Below, one piece after another: positions 24,876 through 36,750 of a DNA stretch of 64,000 nucleotides. Positions within the stretch are counted from its first letter, which is position 1; the number at the start of each line of letters is the position of its first letter. Origin of the DNA: Nelumbo lutea (taxonomy: Eukaryota; Streptophyta; Magnoliopsida; Proteales; Nelumbonaceae); assembly GCA_022828595.1 (NCBI GenBank), contig JAKGHH010000002.1, positions 82,614,076 through 82,678,075 on the forward strand, read 5' to 3'. The notes beneath the pieces were generated by a model that saw only the letters and a program-made list of their open reading frames with translations, had not been told where the DNA came from and did not search any database. Position numbers and translations under genes: made by a program.

Positions 24876-26801
24876 TGAAAGAATGGTAGGATCCATCTAA
24901 TGGTCGCCATAAAGGTTGCGGAATGGGTGGGCGAATTTCAAAAATTTCCTACCTTCTCTCAACTGGGAATCATATTCCCTAAATTTAGAATACAATATTC
25001 AATGATCCTACTTGAACCATAATCAAACCAGATCTGTACCAAAAGATAAATGGGAGGAATATACCTGATCCGGAGAAGCAGTATCTCCCAAAGTTGGTGT
25101 TCACGCCCAAAGAATGCTTCAAGATCCGTTCCTGCTGAAGATGACACAGCTGTGAATGGAACAGAACCAGCAGGGTGCGTCCTACACACTGGATCCTTCA
25201 CAAGAATCCTTTGGAAGTATTAAACACTGAATCCTTTTCAGTCTTTCTTGCAAGACTGATGTCAAGAACAGATTTCTTGACTTTCTTTTCTGCAAAGATC
25301 TAATCTTGCAATGGCAGATGGCGGCGGCAGGAGGAGATTTCCAAAATGAAAAAGGCTGAACTGCTTTTTCTGTTTTTCTGGACAGTATGAATGAGATCTA
25401 ATCTCAATTCGCAGGAGATATCCTATACCTCTTCAAAGTGGTTCGAAATCTCCTCCTTTCTTCTTGATTAAGAAACCTCCTTTTTAGGAGTTATCCCAAT
25501 CGAAATCAGTATTTTGAAAGGGGATAATCTTAATCCTTTCTGCAGATAGAGTTTGCTTACTCCTGATCTTATCAGGAGGTTACCAGATTCAAATATAATT
25601 TGAATTTGGTCTCTAAGAGTGGATAAGGCTAAGAGGCCCAATCCTTTTACTAACTTTAATCTCAAATTCGCCCCATGGATGGGTGATCATATCAGCCCAC
25701 CTCGAAATGGGCTTTTGGCCCATTAAGTGTTCATTGTCTAATTACTTTCCAATCTGCTGCCTAGTTGGGCTTCTTTGTATGGCGTGGGACCCAAGCATTG
25801 ATCTACACACCAGCCACATGGGTTCGGCCCAACCTCTAAAACAAGGCCCAGCCGAATTCACTGAAAAACTCAATGAACCCCTTGAGTCCATCATATTGAC
25901 CCTATGGGCCCAACACTTACATTAAGTGGTCCTTGGGCCAAGCCATCTTATAAAAACCCAGGGACTGTGGGCAGGTGCAAGATTAGCCCATCAGGTATTA
26001 TCCTCAATGGTCTTACACTCAACCTCTCAGCCCTTAATGACCAATCACTGCCCGACAAGAGAGGACCTCTCCGTCGGCTGCAAGGAACAGTGCCGCACTC
26101 TCCTCTCATATGGATCCCGGGAATTAAAACCATTTGCAAACAATTCGAAACCGTACATATATATATAAATATATTAATTTTGCAAAACAAAATTCGAACG
26201 ATTGAAATCAACTGCCGACAGTTTGGTTTCCATCAGAGAGAGTGCATTCCCGATCATTACCCTTTGTCCGACAAAGTGGCTGATTCTGTCACTATGATCA
26301 CCCACTCAGATGAATTCTCAAACTGCCCCAACATACCCAGGTTTTGATCCCCGCTAAGGATCTCACTGATTGGCATATCAAAGGCAGCTTGATCCAACAC
26401 CTAGTGAAGTGTCATAATCGAGTCTAGGGGTCAGGTGTAACTTTCCAGTTTTGCCCATCTATGTCCAAGGTCCAGGGCAATACTGGAAATCTGGTTCGGT
26501 TCAAAGATTCAAGTAATCCCATACTGCATGTGCCTCGGGTCTTACCCTGATGGCTGAGACAGGCCATCCCAACACTTGGTGGCACACCAGCATCAGCCTT
26601 GGCAGGATAAATCTCCCCAGACTTATCCAACGGCTATGAACATTTATAACTAACACGAGTCTCTATAAATGTCCAGTTTTAGGGTTTTACACAGAATTAA
26701 ACCAAACAACATGAATCAAACATTCACTTTATTTATTTCTACAAAATAACAAAAGTACATCAAATCAGATTGAAGGTAAGGGCATACAAAACTGTCTAAC
26801 A
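24876..26801 (-). repeat. C2 5' LTR
   Basis: 1926 bp with intact TG/CA ends; the outer end is CTGTCTAACA at 26792-26801 on the plus strand. It is followed by the right GGGTA duplication. Confidence 0.93.
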
Positions 26802-26806
26802 GGGTA
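26802..26806 (+). repeat. Target-site duplication GGGTA (right) of C2
   Basis: Second copy of the 5 bp duplication; the C1 3' LTR resumes with AATGATCGGG. Confidence 0.95.
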
Positions 26807-28182
26807 ATGATCGGGAATGCACTCTCTCTGATGGAAACCAAACTGCCGGCAGTTGATTTCAATCGTTGGAATTTTGTTTTGCAAAATTAATATATTTATA
26901 TATATATGTATGATTTCGAATTGTTTGCAAATGGTTTTAATTCCCGGGATCCATGAAAAGAGAAGAGTGCGGCACTGTTCCTTGCAGCCGAGGGAGAGGT
27001 CCTTTTTGTCGGGCAATGCTTGATCATTAAGGGCTGGGAGGTTAAGTGTAAGACCATTGAGGATAATACCTGATGGGCTAATCTTGCACCTGCCCACAGT
27101 CCCTGGGTTTTTATAAGATGGCTTGGCCCAGGGACCACTTAATGTAAGTGTTGGGCCCATAGGATCCATATGATGGACTCAAGGGGTCATTGAGTTTTTC
27201 AGTGAATTCGGCTGGGCCTTGTTTTAGAGGCTGGGCCGAACCCATGTGGCTGGTGTGTAGATCAATGCTTGGGTCCCACGCCTTACAAAGAAGCCCAACT
27301 GGGCAGCAGATTGGAAAGTAATTAGACATTGAACACTTAATGGACCAGAAGCCCATCTCGAGGTGGGCTGATATGATCACCCATCCTTGGGGAGAATCTG
27401 AGATTAATGTTAGTAAAAGGATTGGGCCTTTTGCCTTATCCACTCTTGGAGACCAAATTCAAATTGGATTTGAATCTGGTAACCTCCTGATAAGATCAGG
27501 AGTAAGCTAACTTTATCTACAGATAGGATTAAGATTATCCCCTATCCAAATACTGATTTGGATTGGGATAACTCCTAATTAGGAGGATTCTTAATCAAGA
27601 AGAAAGGAGAAGAAACCCTAACCAAGAGAGAGAAATATCAGATTTCGAACCACCTTGAAGAGATATAGGATATCTCCTGCGAACTGCATTTGACACCAAG
27701 TATCAGATTTCGCCTTTAGAGTTCTCCTCCCGCCGCCATTTGTTTTGCAAGATTAGATCTTTGCAGAAAAAGAAAGTCAAGAAATCTGTTCTTGACATTA
27801 GTCTTGCAACAAAGACTAAAAGGATTCAGTGTTTAGAGTTTCCAGAGGATTCTTGTGAAGGATCCAGTGTGTAGGACGCACCCTACTGGTTCTGTTCCAT
27901 CCACAGCTGTGTCATCTTCAGCAGGAACGGATCTTGGAGCATTCTTTGGGCGTGAACACCAACTTTGGGAGATACTGCTTCTCCGGATCAGGTATATTCC
28001 TCCCATTTATCTTTTGGTACAGATCTGGTTTGATTATGGTTCAAGTGGGATCCTTGAATATTGTATTCTAAACTTAGGGAATATGATTCCCAGTTGGGAG
28101 AAGGTAGGAAATTTTTTTGAAATTCGTCCACCCATTCCGCAACCTTTGTGGCGTCCATTAGATGGATCCTACCATTCTTTCA
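26807..28182 (+). repeat. C1 3' LTR, right portion
   Basis: The remaining 1376 bp of the C1 3' LTR, ending CATTCTTTCA at 28182. Together with 16742-17285 it gives 1920 bp, against 1922 bp for the 5' LTR. Confidence 0.93.
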
Positions 28183-30018
28183 GTAATACCCTTAAACTGG
28201 ACACTTAATGAGACTCGTGTTAGTTTAGAATGTTCACAGCCAGTGGGTCGGTCGTGGGAGACCTATCCTGACAAGGCTGACACTGTGGTACCACCAAGTC
28301 GGTTAGGGTTGCTTGTCTCAGCTACCGGGGTGAGACCCTAGGCACATACAGTATGGGATTTATTGAATCTTTGAACTAGACCAGATTTCCAGTATTGCCC
28401 TGGACCTTGGAGATTGATGGGCAAAACTGGAAAGTTGCACCCGACCCCTAGACTCGATTATGATACTGCACTAGGTGTCGGATTGGGCTATTTTTGATGT
28501 ACCAATCAGTGAGATCCTTAAAGGGGGTCAAAACCTGGGTATGTTGGGACAGTCTAAGAATTCATCTGAGTGGGTGATCATAGTGACAGGATCAGCCCCT
28601 TTGTCGGACAAAGGTAATGATCGGGGATGCACTCTCACTGATGGAAACCAAGACTGCCGGCAGCCGATTTCAATCGTTGAGATTTGTTTTGCAAAATATA
28701 TTTTTATGAGATATAAAAGTATATTACGGTTTCGAAATGTTTGCAAATAGGTTTTAATTCCCAGGATCCGTATATGAGAGAGTGCAACACTGTTCCTTGC
28801 AGCCGAGGGAGAGGTCCTCTCTTGTCAGGCAATATATGAATATTATGGGCTGAGAGGTTAAGTGTAAGACCATTGAGGATAATACCTGATGGGCTAATCT
28901 TGCATCTGCCCACAGTCCCTGGGTGTTACAAGGTGGCTTGGCCCAGGGACCACATAGGGTAAGTGTTGGGCCCATAGAGCCCATCTGATGGGTTTCAGGG
29001 GGTGCATTGTCCATAACAGTGTATTCGGTCAGGCCTTGTAACAAAGGCTGGGCTGAACCCATGTGGCTGATGTGTAGATCAATGTTTGGGTCCCACGCCA
29101 TACAAGGAAGCCCAACTGGGCAGCAGTCTGGAAGGCTAAATGAATACATAACCCTAAATGGGCCTTAAGCCCATTTCGAACTGGGCTAATTTGATTAGTC
29201 ATTAAGGGGCGAATTCTGATATAAGATCTGCTGATAGGATTGGGCCCACACCCTATCCACTCAGAGAGTCCAAGATTTAAATGAGATTTAGATCTGGAAA
29301 CTTCCTAATTAGATTAGGAGATGGCTGATCTAATCTGCAGATAAGATAAGAGTTATCCCTTAACTTAAAGGGACTTCTAATCCAGATATGATTTGTGTTA
29401 GCAACTCCTAATGGGATTAGGAGCTTATCCCTTTAAGTCTATAAAAGGAAGAGGGGGCGGCAGCCTTTTGACAGATCACAACAGACAACCAACAGTCTTG
29501 TCTTCAGAGCTGAGATCACAGAAAAGAGAATTCTGCACCCTACAAATACTCTCTAGCCGCCTCCTTCCTGCAGCCGCCGCCTACAGCAGTTCGATCTCCA
29601 TTCCTTGGGAGAAATCAAGATTGGATCTTGATTTCAATCTTTTGGAGAAAAGATTGGTGGGAGTTGTATTCACAAGCCATCCAGGTGATTCTTAAGAAGG
29701 ATCAAGTTCTTTTTGAAGAACACTGCTGATTCTGCTCCACCCTGCACTGCGCCATCTTCAGTGGGAGCAGATTTTGGATCCTACCTTGGGCGCGAACACC
29801 TCCATTGAGAGATATTATTTCTCTGTATCAGGTATTATCTCTCCCTACTCCTTTTGGTTCAGATCTGGTTCAATTTACGGTTCAAGAATGATCCTTGAAA
29901 ATAAGATTTTCTAAATAGGGAATTCGATTCCCAGTTGAAGCGAGAGAAAGATTTTTGAAATTCGCCCCCTTTATTCCGCAATCTTGGGCGTCCATGTGGT
30001 GGATTTCTTATCCCTTCA
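28183..30018 (+). repeat. Solo LTR B, right portion
   Basis: GTAAT at 28183-28187 is the probable second C1 target-duplication copy. The LTR then continues with ACCCTTAAACTGGACAC and runs to CCCTTCA at 30018. The end sequence CCCTTCA equals that of element A, so B belongs to the A-type family and not the C type. No primer site or coding region follows, and AATTT comes next, so this is a solo LTR. Confidence 0.88.
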
Positions 30019-30023
30019 AATTT
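30019..30023 (+). repeat. Target-site duplication AATTT (right) of solo LTR B
   Basis: Second copy of AATTT, immediately after the CA end at 30018. The gypsy integrase reading frame resumes here. Confidence 0.9.
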
Positions 30024-31441
30024 AGCATTGTCAGACTGCCTTCCATTGTCCGTGACCAGCATGTGGGGGAGGCTGAAGCAGTAAATGATGGTCTTCCAAA
30101 AGAAGCTCTGAATTGCCCGCGCAGTGATAGTGGCAAGTGGTTCAGCTTCCACCCATTTAGTGAAGTAATCCACAACAACGATGAGTTACTTCCTGCCTTT
30201 CGTAGCCTAAGGGAAGGGGCCGAAGAGTTCCATCCCCCACTTGGAAAAGGGCAAGGGGCTGCTGAGGGCCGAGAGGGTGGTCGCTGGTTGATGGCGAAGG
30301 TTGGCATGAATCTAACACTAATCACGTTTCCACACTAGCTCGGCCGCATCCTTGTAAGTGTTGGCCAGAAGTACCTTTGCCTTAAAGTTTTATGGGCTAG
30401 GGTCCAACCGTCGAGGTGATTACCGCAGATACCTTCATAAATTTCCCGAACCAGGTTCTCGCCCTCCTCCCTATGGAGGCATCAGAGGTAAGGCATGGTG
30501 AAGGACCTCCTATACAACTTTCCTTCTAGAAAAGTGTAGTGCGCTGCCTATCGTCGAAGTTTCCGAGCTTCATTCCTGTCATCGGGTAGCCTTTCTTTCA
30601 GTAGGAAGTCGATGATAGGATCCATCCAAGATGGTTTGGCTTCCACGGGTAGGATTTGGATCCCTTCTATGGAGGGTCGGGCTAGTTTTTCCATGCACAC
30701 AATGCGGCCAAGGGCCACATCCGAGGTGCTCGCCAATTTGGAGAGAGCATCGGCTCGGGAGTTCTTGGCTCGCGGGACTTGCTGCAAAGAGAAGCGTTGG
30801 AAGTGGCGGGATAACTCTTGAACTTTGGTGAGCTACTTAGCCATGCTTTGTTCTCTGGCCTCGTACTCACCGTTGACTTGGTTCACCACCGCTGCAAGTC
30901 GTTGAGGACTTCGATGTGCTTGGAACCGAGGTCTCGGGCGAGCTGCAACCCCGCCAAGAGGGTTCGTACTCGACTTCGTTGTTGGATGCAGGGAATTCAA
31001 ATCTCAGCACATATTCTATGACGGCATTGTTAGGGGTGAGGATAATGAGGCCCGCTCCACTCCCTTTAGCGTTGCATGGACCATCAACAAAAAGTTTCCA
31101 CATGGGCAAGACCCCCTCAGCCGTTCGTGCATCTATTGGCTCATCTTCGCGAGGCCGGCCGAGGGTCCTGCTAAAAGTGCTTTCTGCTACAAAGTCAGCC
31201 AAGGCTTGCACTTTGATCGCGGACCTCGGCTGGTACTATATGTCAAACTCCAACAATTCTATTGCCTACTTAACCAGGCATCCCGAAGTCTCTAGCTTGG
31301 CGAGGACAGCCCTAAGGGGCTGATTTGTTAGGACCACTATGGAGTGGGCTTGGAAATACGACTTGAGCTTTCTGGCCGAGGTGACGAGGGCATAAGCTAG
31401 TTTTTCCACTTTGGGGTACCGTGTCTCAACACCACTGAGGA
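30024..31441 (-). pseudogene. Gypsy element 1 RNase H-integrase
   Basis: This minus-strand gypsy pol remnant starts (about 31441) in the RT-RNase H junction with LSGVETRYPKVEKLAYAL. It continues through AQALADFVAE-like and FVDGPCNAKGSGAGLII (RNase H, about 31090), the connection QQVPRAKNSRADALSKLAS (30787), and the integrase core with MDYFTKWVEAEPLATI and LVTDNGRQ (30173-30024). Frames shift several times. It ends at the AATTT target site of solo LTR B and continues at 9069. RNase H before integrase is the Ty3/gypsy order. The RNase H form and primer type suggest the Tat-like branch, which is inference. Confidence 0.9.
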
Positions 31442-31682
31442 ATTTGCTGACAACGGTTCAGCCAGCAGATTACCAAATCCGCTGGCCAAGGGCCGGTGGC
31501 TCGACGTTCTCGTGTTGGCCCTGATCCTCTAACACCCCAGCAGGGCAGTCGCCTCGAGAGGGACCTCCTACTCAAGGGAAAACTTCTTTCATTCATTGGG
31601 TGAAGCAGTGCAAACAATCGAGGATGGCCTGAAATTGCTCATAGGTGACCAGGTTCTGATTGTTCCTGGTTCTCCTCACCAT
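31442..31682 (-). pseudogene. Gypsy element 1 Gag start remnant
   Basis: An ATG at 31682-31680 opens a short frame of about 29 codons (MVRRTRNNQNLVTYEQF), at the expected place downstream of the primer site. It ends soon. After about 150 bp of unrecognised gag-like DNA the sequence jumps to the RT-RNase H junction, so most of gag, protease and RT are deleted. Confidence 0.65.
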
Positions 31683-31760
31683 GGCTTTCGAGCTTAAGGG
31701 GGTTTGTATTTAGAGTATTATTATTTTTTATCCTAAAGTGGGGGTCGTCTTAGCAACTGT

Positions 31761-31778
31761 TTCCCACAGACGGCGCCA
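31761..31778 (-). promoter_or_regulatory. Primer-binding site of gypsy element 1
   Basis: The minus strand reads TGGCGCCGTCTGTGGGAA, two bases inside an LTR ending in CAACA. This is a standard plant Ty3/gypsy primer site. Confidence 0.88.
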
Positions 31779-31780
31779 AT

Positions 31781-34365
31781 TGTTGCCGCACGGATTGTCC
31801 TAGGGCAACAAGGTAAATTCACTCTTCAGGTTCTGAGTGTTGGCCAAGGACCCCGAGTCCTCAGAAAAGGTGGGCTGAAGCCGAGGACCGCAAGCCGAGG
31901 TGAGGTATTCCTACCAAGGGCTATGGTAGTTGAGGGCTGCAAGTCGAGCGAGGTCCTTGGTGACCAGAGTTACTACAAGACAGGGACTGTCAGAGGCTCC
32001 AACACTCAAATTAGTACGAGGTGTAAAGTAGGAGAGGGTGTAGGAGAGGCCTTGGAGGTAGTCCTCAGATGCACCAAATCTCCCTGAATTAATGCTAAGA
32101 AGACAAAGTAGGTGCAGGGAGTAAATGAGTGAATGGTGTTGGAGTTTTCTGTTCTGGACCTCCTTTAAGGGGCAATTACCTCTTATTTATACTTGAGAGT
32201 GCTGGGGTAGGTGAAGATTAATGCCCCGAATGAGAGCCATACGAGGTCAGACTGCAAGCCCTGGTGGGTACGTCTGATAGTCATGTGGTTGGCTCCGTAT
32301 AGAAGTAATAGGGCTCCCTCCTATTTGTTAGACAGTTTTTGTATGCCCTTAGCTTCAATCTGATTTGATGTACTTTTGTTATTTAGTGGAAATAAATAAA
32401 GTGCATGTTTGATTCATGTTGTTTGGTTTAATTCTGTGTAAAACCCTAAAATTGGACATTTATAGAGACTCGTGTTAGTTTTAAATGTTCACAGCCGTTG
32501 GATAAGTCTGGGGAGATTTATCCTGCCAAGGCTGATACTGGTGTGCCACCAAGTGTTGGGATGGCCTGTCTCAGCCACCAGGGTAAGACCCGAGGCACAT
32601 GCAGTATGGGATTACTTGAATCCTTGAACCGGACCAGATTTCCAGTCTTGCCCTGGACCTTGGAGATAGATGGGCAAAACTGGAAAGTTACACCTGACCC
32701 CTAGACTCGATTATGACACTTCACTAGGTGTTGGATCAAGCTGCCTTTGATATGCCAATCAGTGAGATCCTTAGCGGGGATCAAAACCTGGGTATGTTGG
32801 GGCAGTTTGAGAATTCATCTGAGTGGGTGATCATAGTGACAGAATCAGCCACTTTGTCGGACAAAGGGTAATGATCGGGAATGCACTCTCTCTGATGGAA
32901 ACCAAACTACCGGCAGTTGATTTCAATCGTTGGAATTTTGTTTTGCAAAAATTAATATTTATATATATATATATATATGTACGGTTTCAAATTGTTTGCA
33001 AATGGTTTTAATTTCTGGGATCCATGTGAGAGGTGAGTGCGGCACTGTTCCTTGCAGCCGAGGGAGAGGTCCTCTCTTGTCAGGTAGTGCTTGATCATTA
33101 AGGGCTGAGAGGTTAAGTGTAAGACCATTGAGGATAATACCTGATGGGCTAATCTTGCACCTGCCCACAGTCCCTGGGTTTTTATAAGATGGTTTGGCCC
33201 AGGGACCACTTAATGTAAGTGTTGGGCTCATAGGGTCCATATGATGGACTCAAGGGGTTCATTGAGTTTTTCAGTGAATTCGCCTGGGCCTTGTATTAAA
33301 GGCTGGGCCAAACCCATGTGGCTGGTGTGTAGATCAATGCTTGGGTCCCACGCCATACAAAGAAGCCCAACTGGGCAGCAGATTGGAAAGTAATTAGACA
33401 CTGAACACTTAATGGGCCAGAAGCCCATTTCGAGGTGGGCTAATATGATCACCCATCCTTGGGGCAAATCTGAGATTAATGTTAGTAAAATGATTGGGCA
33501 TTTAGCCTTATCCACTCTTGGAGACCAAATTCAAATTATATTTGAATCTGGTAACCTCCTGATAAGATCAGGAGTAAGCTAACTTTATCTGCAGATAGGA
33601 TTAAGATTATCCCCTATCTAAATACTGATTTAGATTGGGATAACTCCTAATTAGGAGTTTTCTTAATCAAGAAGAAAGGAGGAGAAACCCTAACCAAGAA
33701 GGAGAGAAATACAACAGATTTCGAATCAAGAAAAATGGCAAGAAAGGTTTCTGCGAATTGAGATAAGATCTCATACTCCAGAAAAAGAAAAAAAAGGCAG
33801 TTCAGCCTTTTCGCCTTTAGAGTTCTCCTCCTGCCGCCGCCATCTCCTTTGTAAGATTAGATTTTTGCAGAAATGAAAGTCAAGAAATATGTTCTTGACA
33901 TCAGTCTTGCAAGAAAGACTGAAATAGATTCAGTGTTTAGTGCTTGCAGAGGATACTTGTGAAGGATCCAGTGTGTAGGACGCACCTTGCTGGTTCTGTT
34001 CCATCCACAGTTGTGTCATCTTCAGCAGGAACGGATTTTGGAGCATTCTTTGGGCGTAAACACCAACTTTGGGAGATAGTGCTTCTTCGGATCAGGTATA
34101 TTCCTCCCATTTGTCTTTTGGTGCAGATTTGGTTTGATTATGGTTCAAGTAGGATCCTTGAATATTGTATTCTAAATTTAGGGAATATGATTCCTAGTTG
34201 GGAGAAGATAGGAAAATTTTTGAAATTCGCCCACCCATTCCGCAACCTTTATGGCGTCCATTAGATGGATCCTACCATTCTTTCACTATTGTGGCTGATG
34301 TTACCAAGCGCCAGTGGGCTGGGCCTCCCAGCCTACGGTGGGCTGGGGTAAGCTAACCCACATCA
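31781..34365 (-). repeat. 5' LTR of gypsy element 1, split by a solo LTR
   Basis: On the minus strand the LTR runs from TGATGTGGG (34365) to CAACA (31781). It is interrupted at 32326-34285 by solo LTR D. Without the insertion it is about 625 bp. Its outer edge is followed by GGATCCATCC, which belongs to another LTR. Confidence 0.8.
32326..34285 (+). repeat. Solo LTR D of the C1/C2 family
   Basis: 1960 bp from TGTTAGACAG to CATTCTTTCA, matching the C1 and C2 LTRs. It is flanked by a perfect CTATT duplication (32321-32325 and 34286-34290). No internal region is present, so it formed by LTR-LTR recombination after a full insertion. A TA microsatellite lies at about 32958-32978. Confidence 0.95.
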
Positions 34366-35370
34366 GGATCCATCCAAACAAAGAGTGTAACACTGTTTCT
34401 TGTAGTGAGAGGAAAGGTCCTCCCGTGTGGGTAGTATTCTGATGATTATGGGCAAAGAGGTTAAGTATAAGAGATCATATTACTTGATTGAATTTATTTC
34501 ACATAAGTCCATTATCCTTGGATTTTCATAGGGTGGCTGAATGCAATGATCATTTAGGTGTAAATGTTGGGCCTACACTGAAATCATGCTAATTAGCTCA
34601 AGATTCACTGCCCTAAGTAGTGAATTCAGCCTAACCTCTTTTAAATGTGAGGTCGAACCCTCATAGTGGTTCCACGCCATACTATATTAGGCCCAAATTG
34701 GTCATGCAACACTTAGGGACATGGGCCCATTACTAATGAGATAGTTAGGCTTAAGTTGTCATGTGATTTGGGTTGAAACTAGGCATAATTCTAGATATGG
34801 AGCATCTATCTTTTTAAGAGGATAATGCTTATATATTAAACAAGTATAGATCCAAATTAGATTTGGAGAGCGCTCCATATAAAGGGGTTAAGAGGAAGAG
34901 GGCGAATGCAATTTGTACTCCTCCTTTCTTGCTCTTTCCTCTTCTCCCTTCCCTCATAGAAACCCTAGTTTGACCTAAAAAATAATTGATTTTTATCAAT
35001 TTTCTCACTGTGTTTTTGCAAAAAAAATGTTTGGAAAATCAGGCTAACATATCTCAATCGATCCAAGACAATTGGGTGGCAATTTTGCAGAAAATAGTGT
35101 TGCTGTTTTCAATTGGAGTCTGTTTTGGGGATAGATTTTGGGCATGAACTACTGCTTTGAGAGCTATGATTTATGGACTCCATATCAAATACAATTAGTT
35201 TTAATTTTGTTTTCAAATTTGGTCCAATTCAGTTTAAAAATGATATAGAAATTTCAAATTTCAAAATCTTCAAAAATCCAGCTCCTAGGAAGTTAGAAAA
35301 CTTTTAAATTTCAACCAACGACTAAACCTGATTCGACTATCCATATTCTGGATTTTAACTCATCCACCAA
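34366..35370 (+). repeat. Diverged plus-strand LTR fragment
   Basis: Starting with GGATCCAT directly outside gypsy element 1, it follows the A/B LTR landmarks in diverged form: AGAGGAAAGGTCCTCCCGTG, ATTATGGGC-AAGAGGTTAAG, GGTTCCACGCCATAC, GAAACCCTAG, GGGCATGAAC. The left part of this LTR is missing. The right boundary is vague because the end cannot be aligned. Confidence 0.65.
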
Positions 35371-36142
35371 ATGCACATGATATCACATGTTAATGGAAGG
35401 GTAATATTTGTCCGACGATCACGTGACATGAGAGTAAAATGTCGCCTATTCAACATAAACGGATACTTGCCCTGGGTTGTGTCGGAATTTTTTTGACCAG
35501 CATACATTGCAATGCCCAAGTTCACTGGTTTAATATACCCATAAAAGAAAAAAAAAGGTCACGGGTTTAATGGATGAAAAGCTTATAATTAAGGATGGAA
35601 ATCGTACAAACTACAAAGCATATCAGTATTAATGCAGATGTGTCAACTGGAACACCCTAATCGCAACGGATGTTTATCATGATTCTTATGGTTAGCTTGG
35701 TAGTCATGTTTCTCTTACATTTGAAACGAATTTAAAATGATAAGCCTAAGACCATTTTGGGGACAACAATAAATCTACTTGTGTTTATTCTTAATTAGGT
35801 ATATAATACTTTTTTTACTATAGATCAGAGTTTCCCATGTGCCTAGTTCTTGTTGATGAGTAAAAGAAAACCAATGAATAATAAACTAATAGTAAAAGCA
35901 ACTAATGTTCCAAAATGTTTACAAGCCATAAATGAGAAAACCACTGAAAACATCCTGCACAAACTGAATAGAGAATTCATATATTTGATGAAAAAGATTT
36001 TGACAGATCCTTGGAAAAAAAGGTGACAAATTTAAGTTTCCATAGAACTCCATAAACATGCTACCTCTGTCTATTAAAAGGTTGCAATTGCCTTGTAAGA
36101 TTATAACAAGCAAGCTAACCGTCATTTGCCTAAACTTTCTTA
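35371..36142. other. AT-rich intergenic DNA downstream of VPS36
   Basis: No protein motif or repeat relative is seen. It lies 3' of the VPS36 stop (the gene is on the minus strand) and may include its 3' UTR and polyadenylation site, which I could not place. Confidence 0.4.
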
Positions 36143-36262
36143 GACTGCATTTGGCATTCCTGACTTATCTCCTTTTTGCAGTTAAAAACTCAGTGTTCAT
36201 TGTGGCAATTTAACAGCAAAAATGGGGACAAGTCCTTAAAATAAGGAATACCAAATGCAGCA
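36143..36262. mobile_element. 120 bp Tourist-like MITE candidate
   Basis: The ends are imperfect inverted repeats: GACTGCATTTGGCATTCC at the left and, reading in from the right, TGCTGCATTTGGTATTCC. TTA directly flanks both sides (36140-36142 and 36263-36265), the 3 bp duplication expected of PIF/Harbinger-type MITEs. It is not coding, and lies about 0.5 kb 3' of the VPS36 stop. Confidence 0.7.
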
Positions 36263-36750
36263 TTAGAAAACAACTGGAAAAATACAGGATGGCTAAATAA
36301 GTACATAAATATTCTTCAGTTTTTTAATCATCCCACCTTTCCAAGACCAATTTACTCAGGAACCAAATGGACCACTGAGATAACATAGTTATGCCAAGGA
36401 GACTGTAAAACACAGCACGCCAAGACAAATCCCACGTAATCCCATATTTTTGCACAAAACCCTCCAGGTTTTACATTTTGCAATAACTCTCAATATTGGC
36501 CTGTAAGGTAATAACAAACACAAACCAATTATGTGGTATGCAATACACTTTCAAATTCACCCTTCGATCTAAACCTGTAGATCTCTATATTCTTTATACG
36601 ATAGGTAAACAATTAGCAACCAAATCATCCCTATAGTGACAACAATTGGACTTTATCAACTTCAACTTAGAAATAAATTAGTTTTGAAAACAACCGGCAG
36701 CTTCATGAAACTGCGTTCTCATGTAACCTCAGGGTTACACCCTTCCCAGT
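36263..36750. other. Probable VPS36 3' flank
   Basis: About 490 bp between the MITE candidate and the VPS36 stop codon. It contains no recognised gene and is likely 3' UTR or downstream sequence of the minus-strand gene. Confidence 0.45.

Larger units (their letters stand above)
17286..26801 (-). mobile_element. Copia element C2 (Ty1/copia), nested in the C1 3' LTR
   Basis: This 9516 bp minus-strand element contains its 5' LTR (24876-26801), primer site, leader, gag-pol (23084-19219) and 3' LTR (17286-19204). It is flanked by a perfect GGGTA duplication. It is a member of the same family as C1, in opposite orientation. It is younger than C1 because it sits inside the C1 LTR. Confidence 0.95.
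9187..28182 (+). mobile_element. Copia element C1 (Ty1/copia), interrupted by C2
   Basis: This is a complete plus-strand copia retrotransposon: 5' LTR 9187-11108, primer site 11110, leader, one gag-pol frame 12861-16727, purine-rich tract, and 3' LTR 16742-17285 continued at 26807-28182. Removing C2 and one GGGTA copy gives an element of about 9.5 kb. The bases outside are CTAAT (9182-9186) and GTAAT (28183-28187), a probable 5 bp target duplication with one change. The element lies inside solo LTR B, whose sequence continues on both sides. Confidence 0.92.

Noticed and set aside
25468..26347. LTR open frames up to 147 codons
   Set aside because: Frames such as those with GPTLTLSGPWAKPSYKNPG recur in every LTR copy, without conserved starts or protein features, and LTRs are non-coding.
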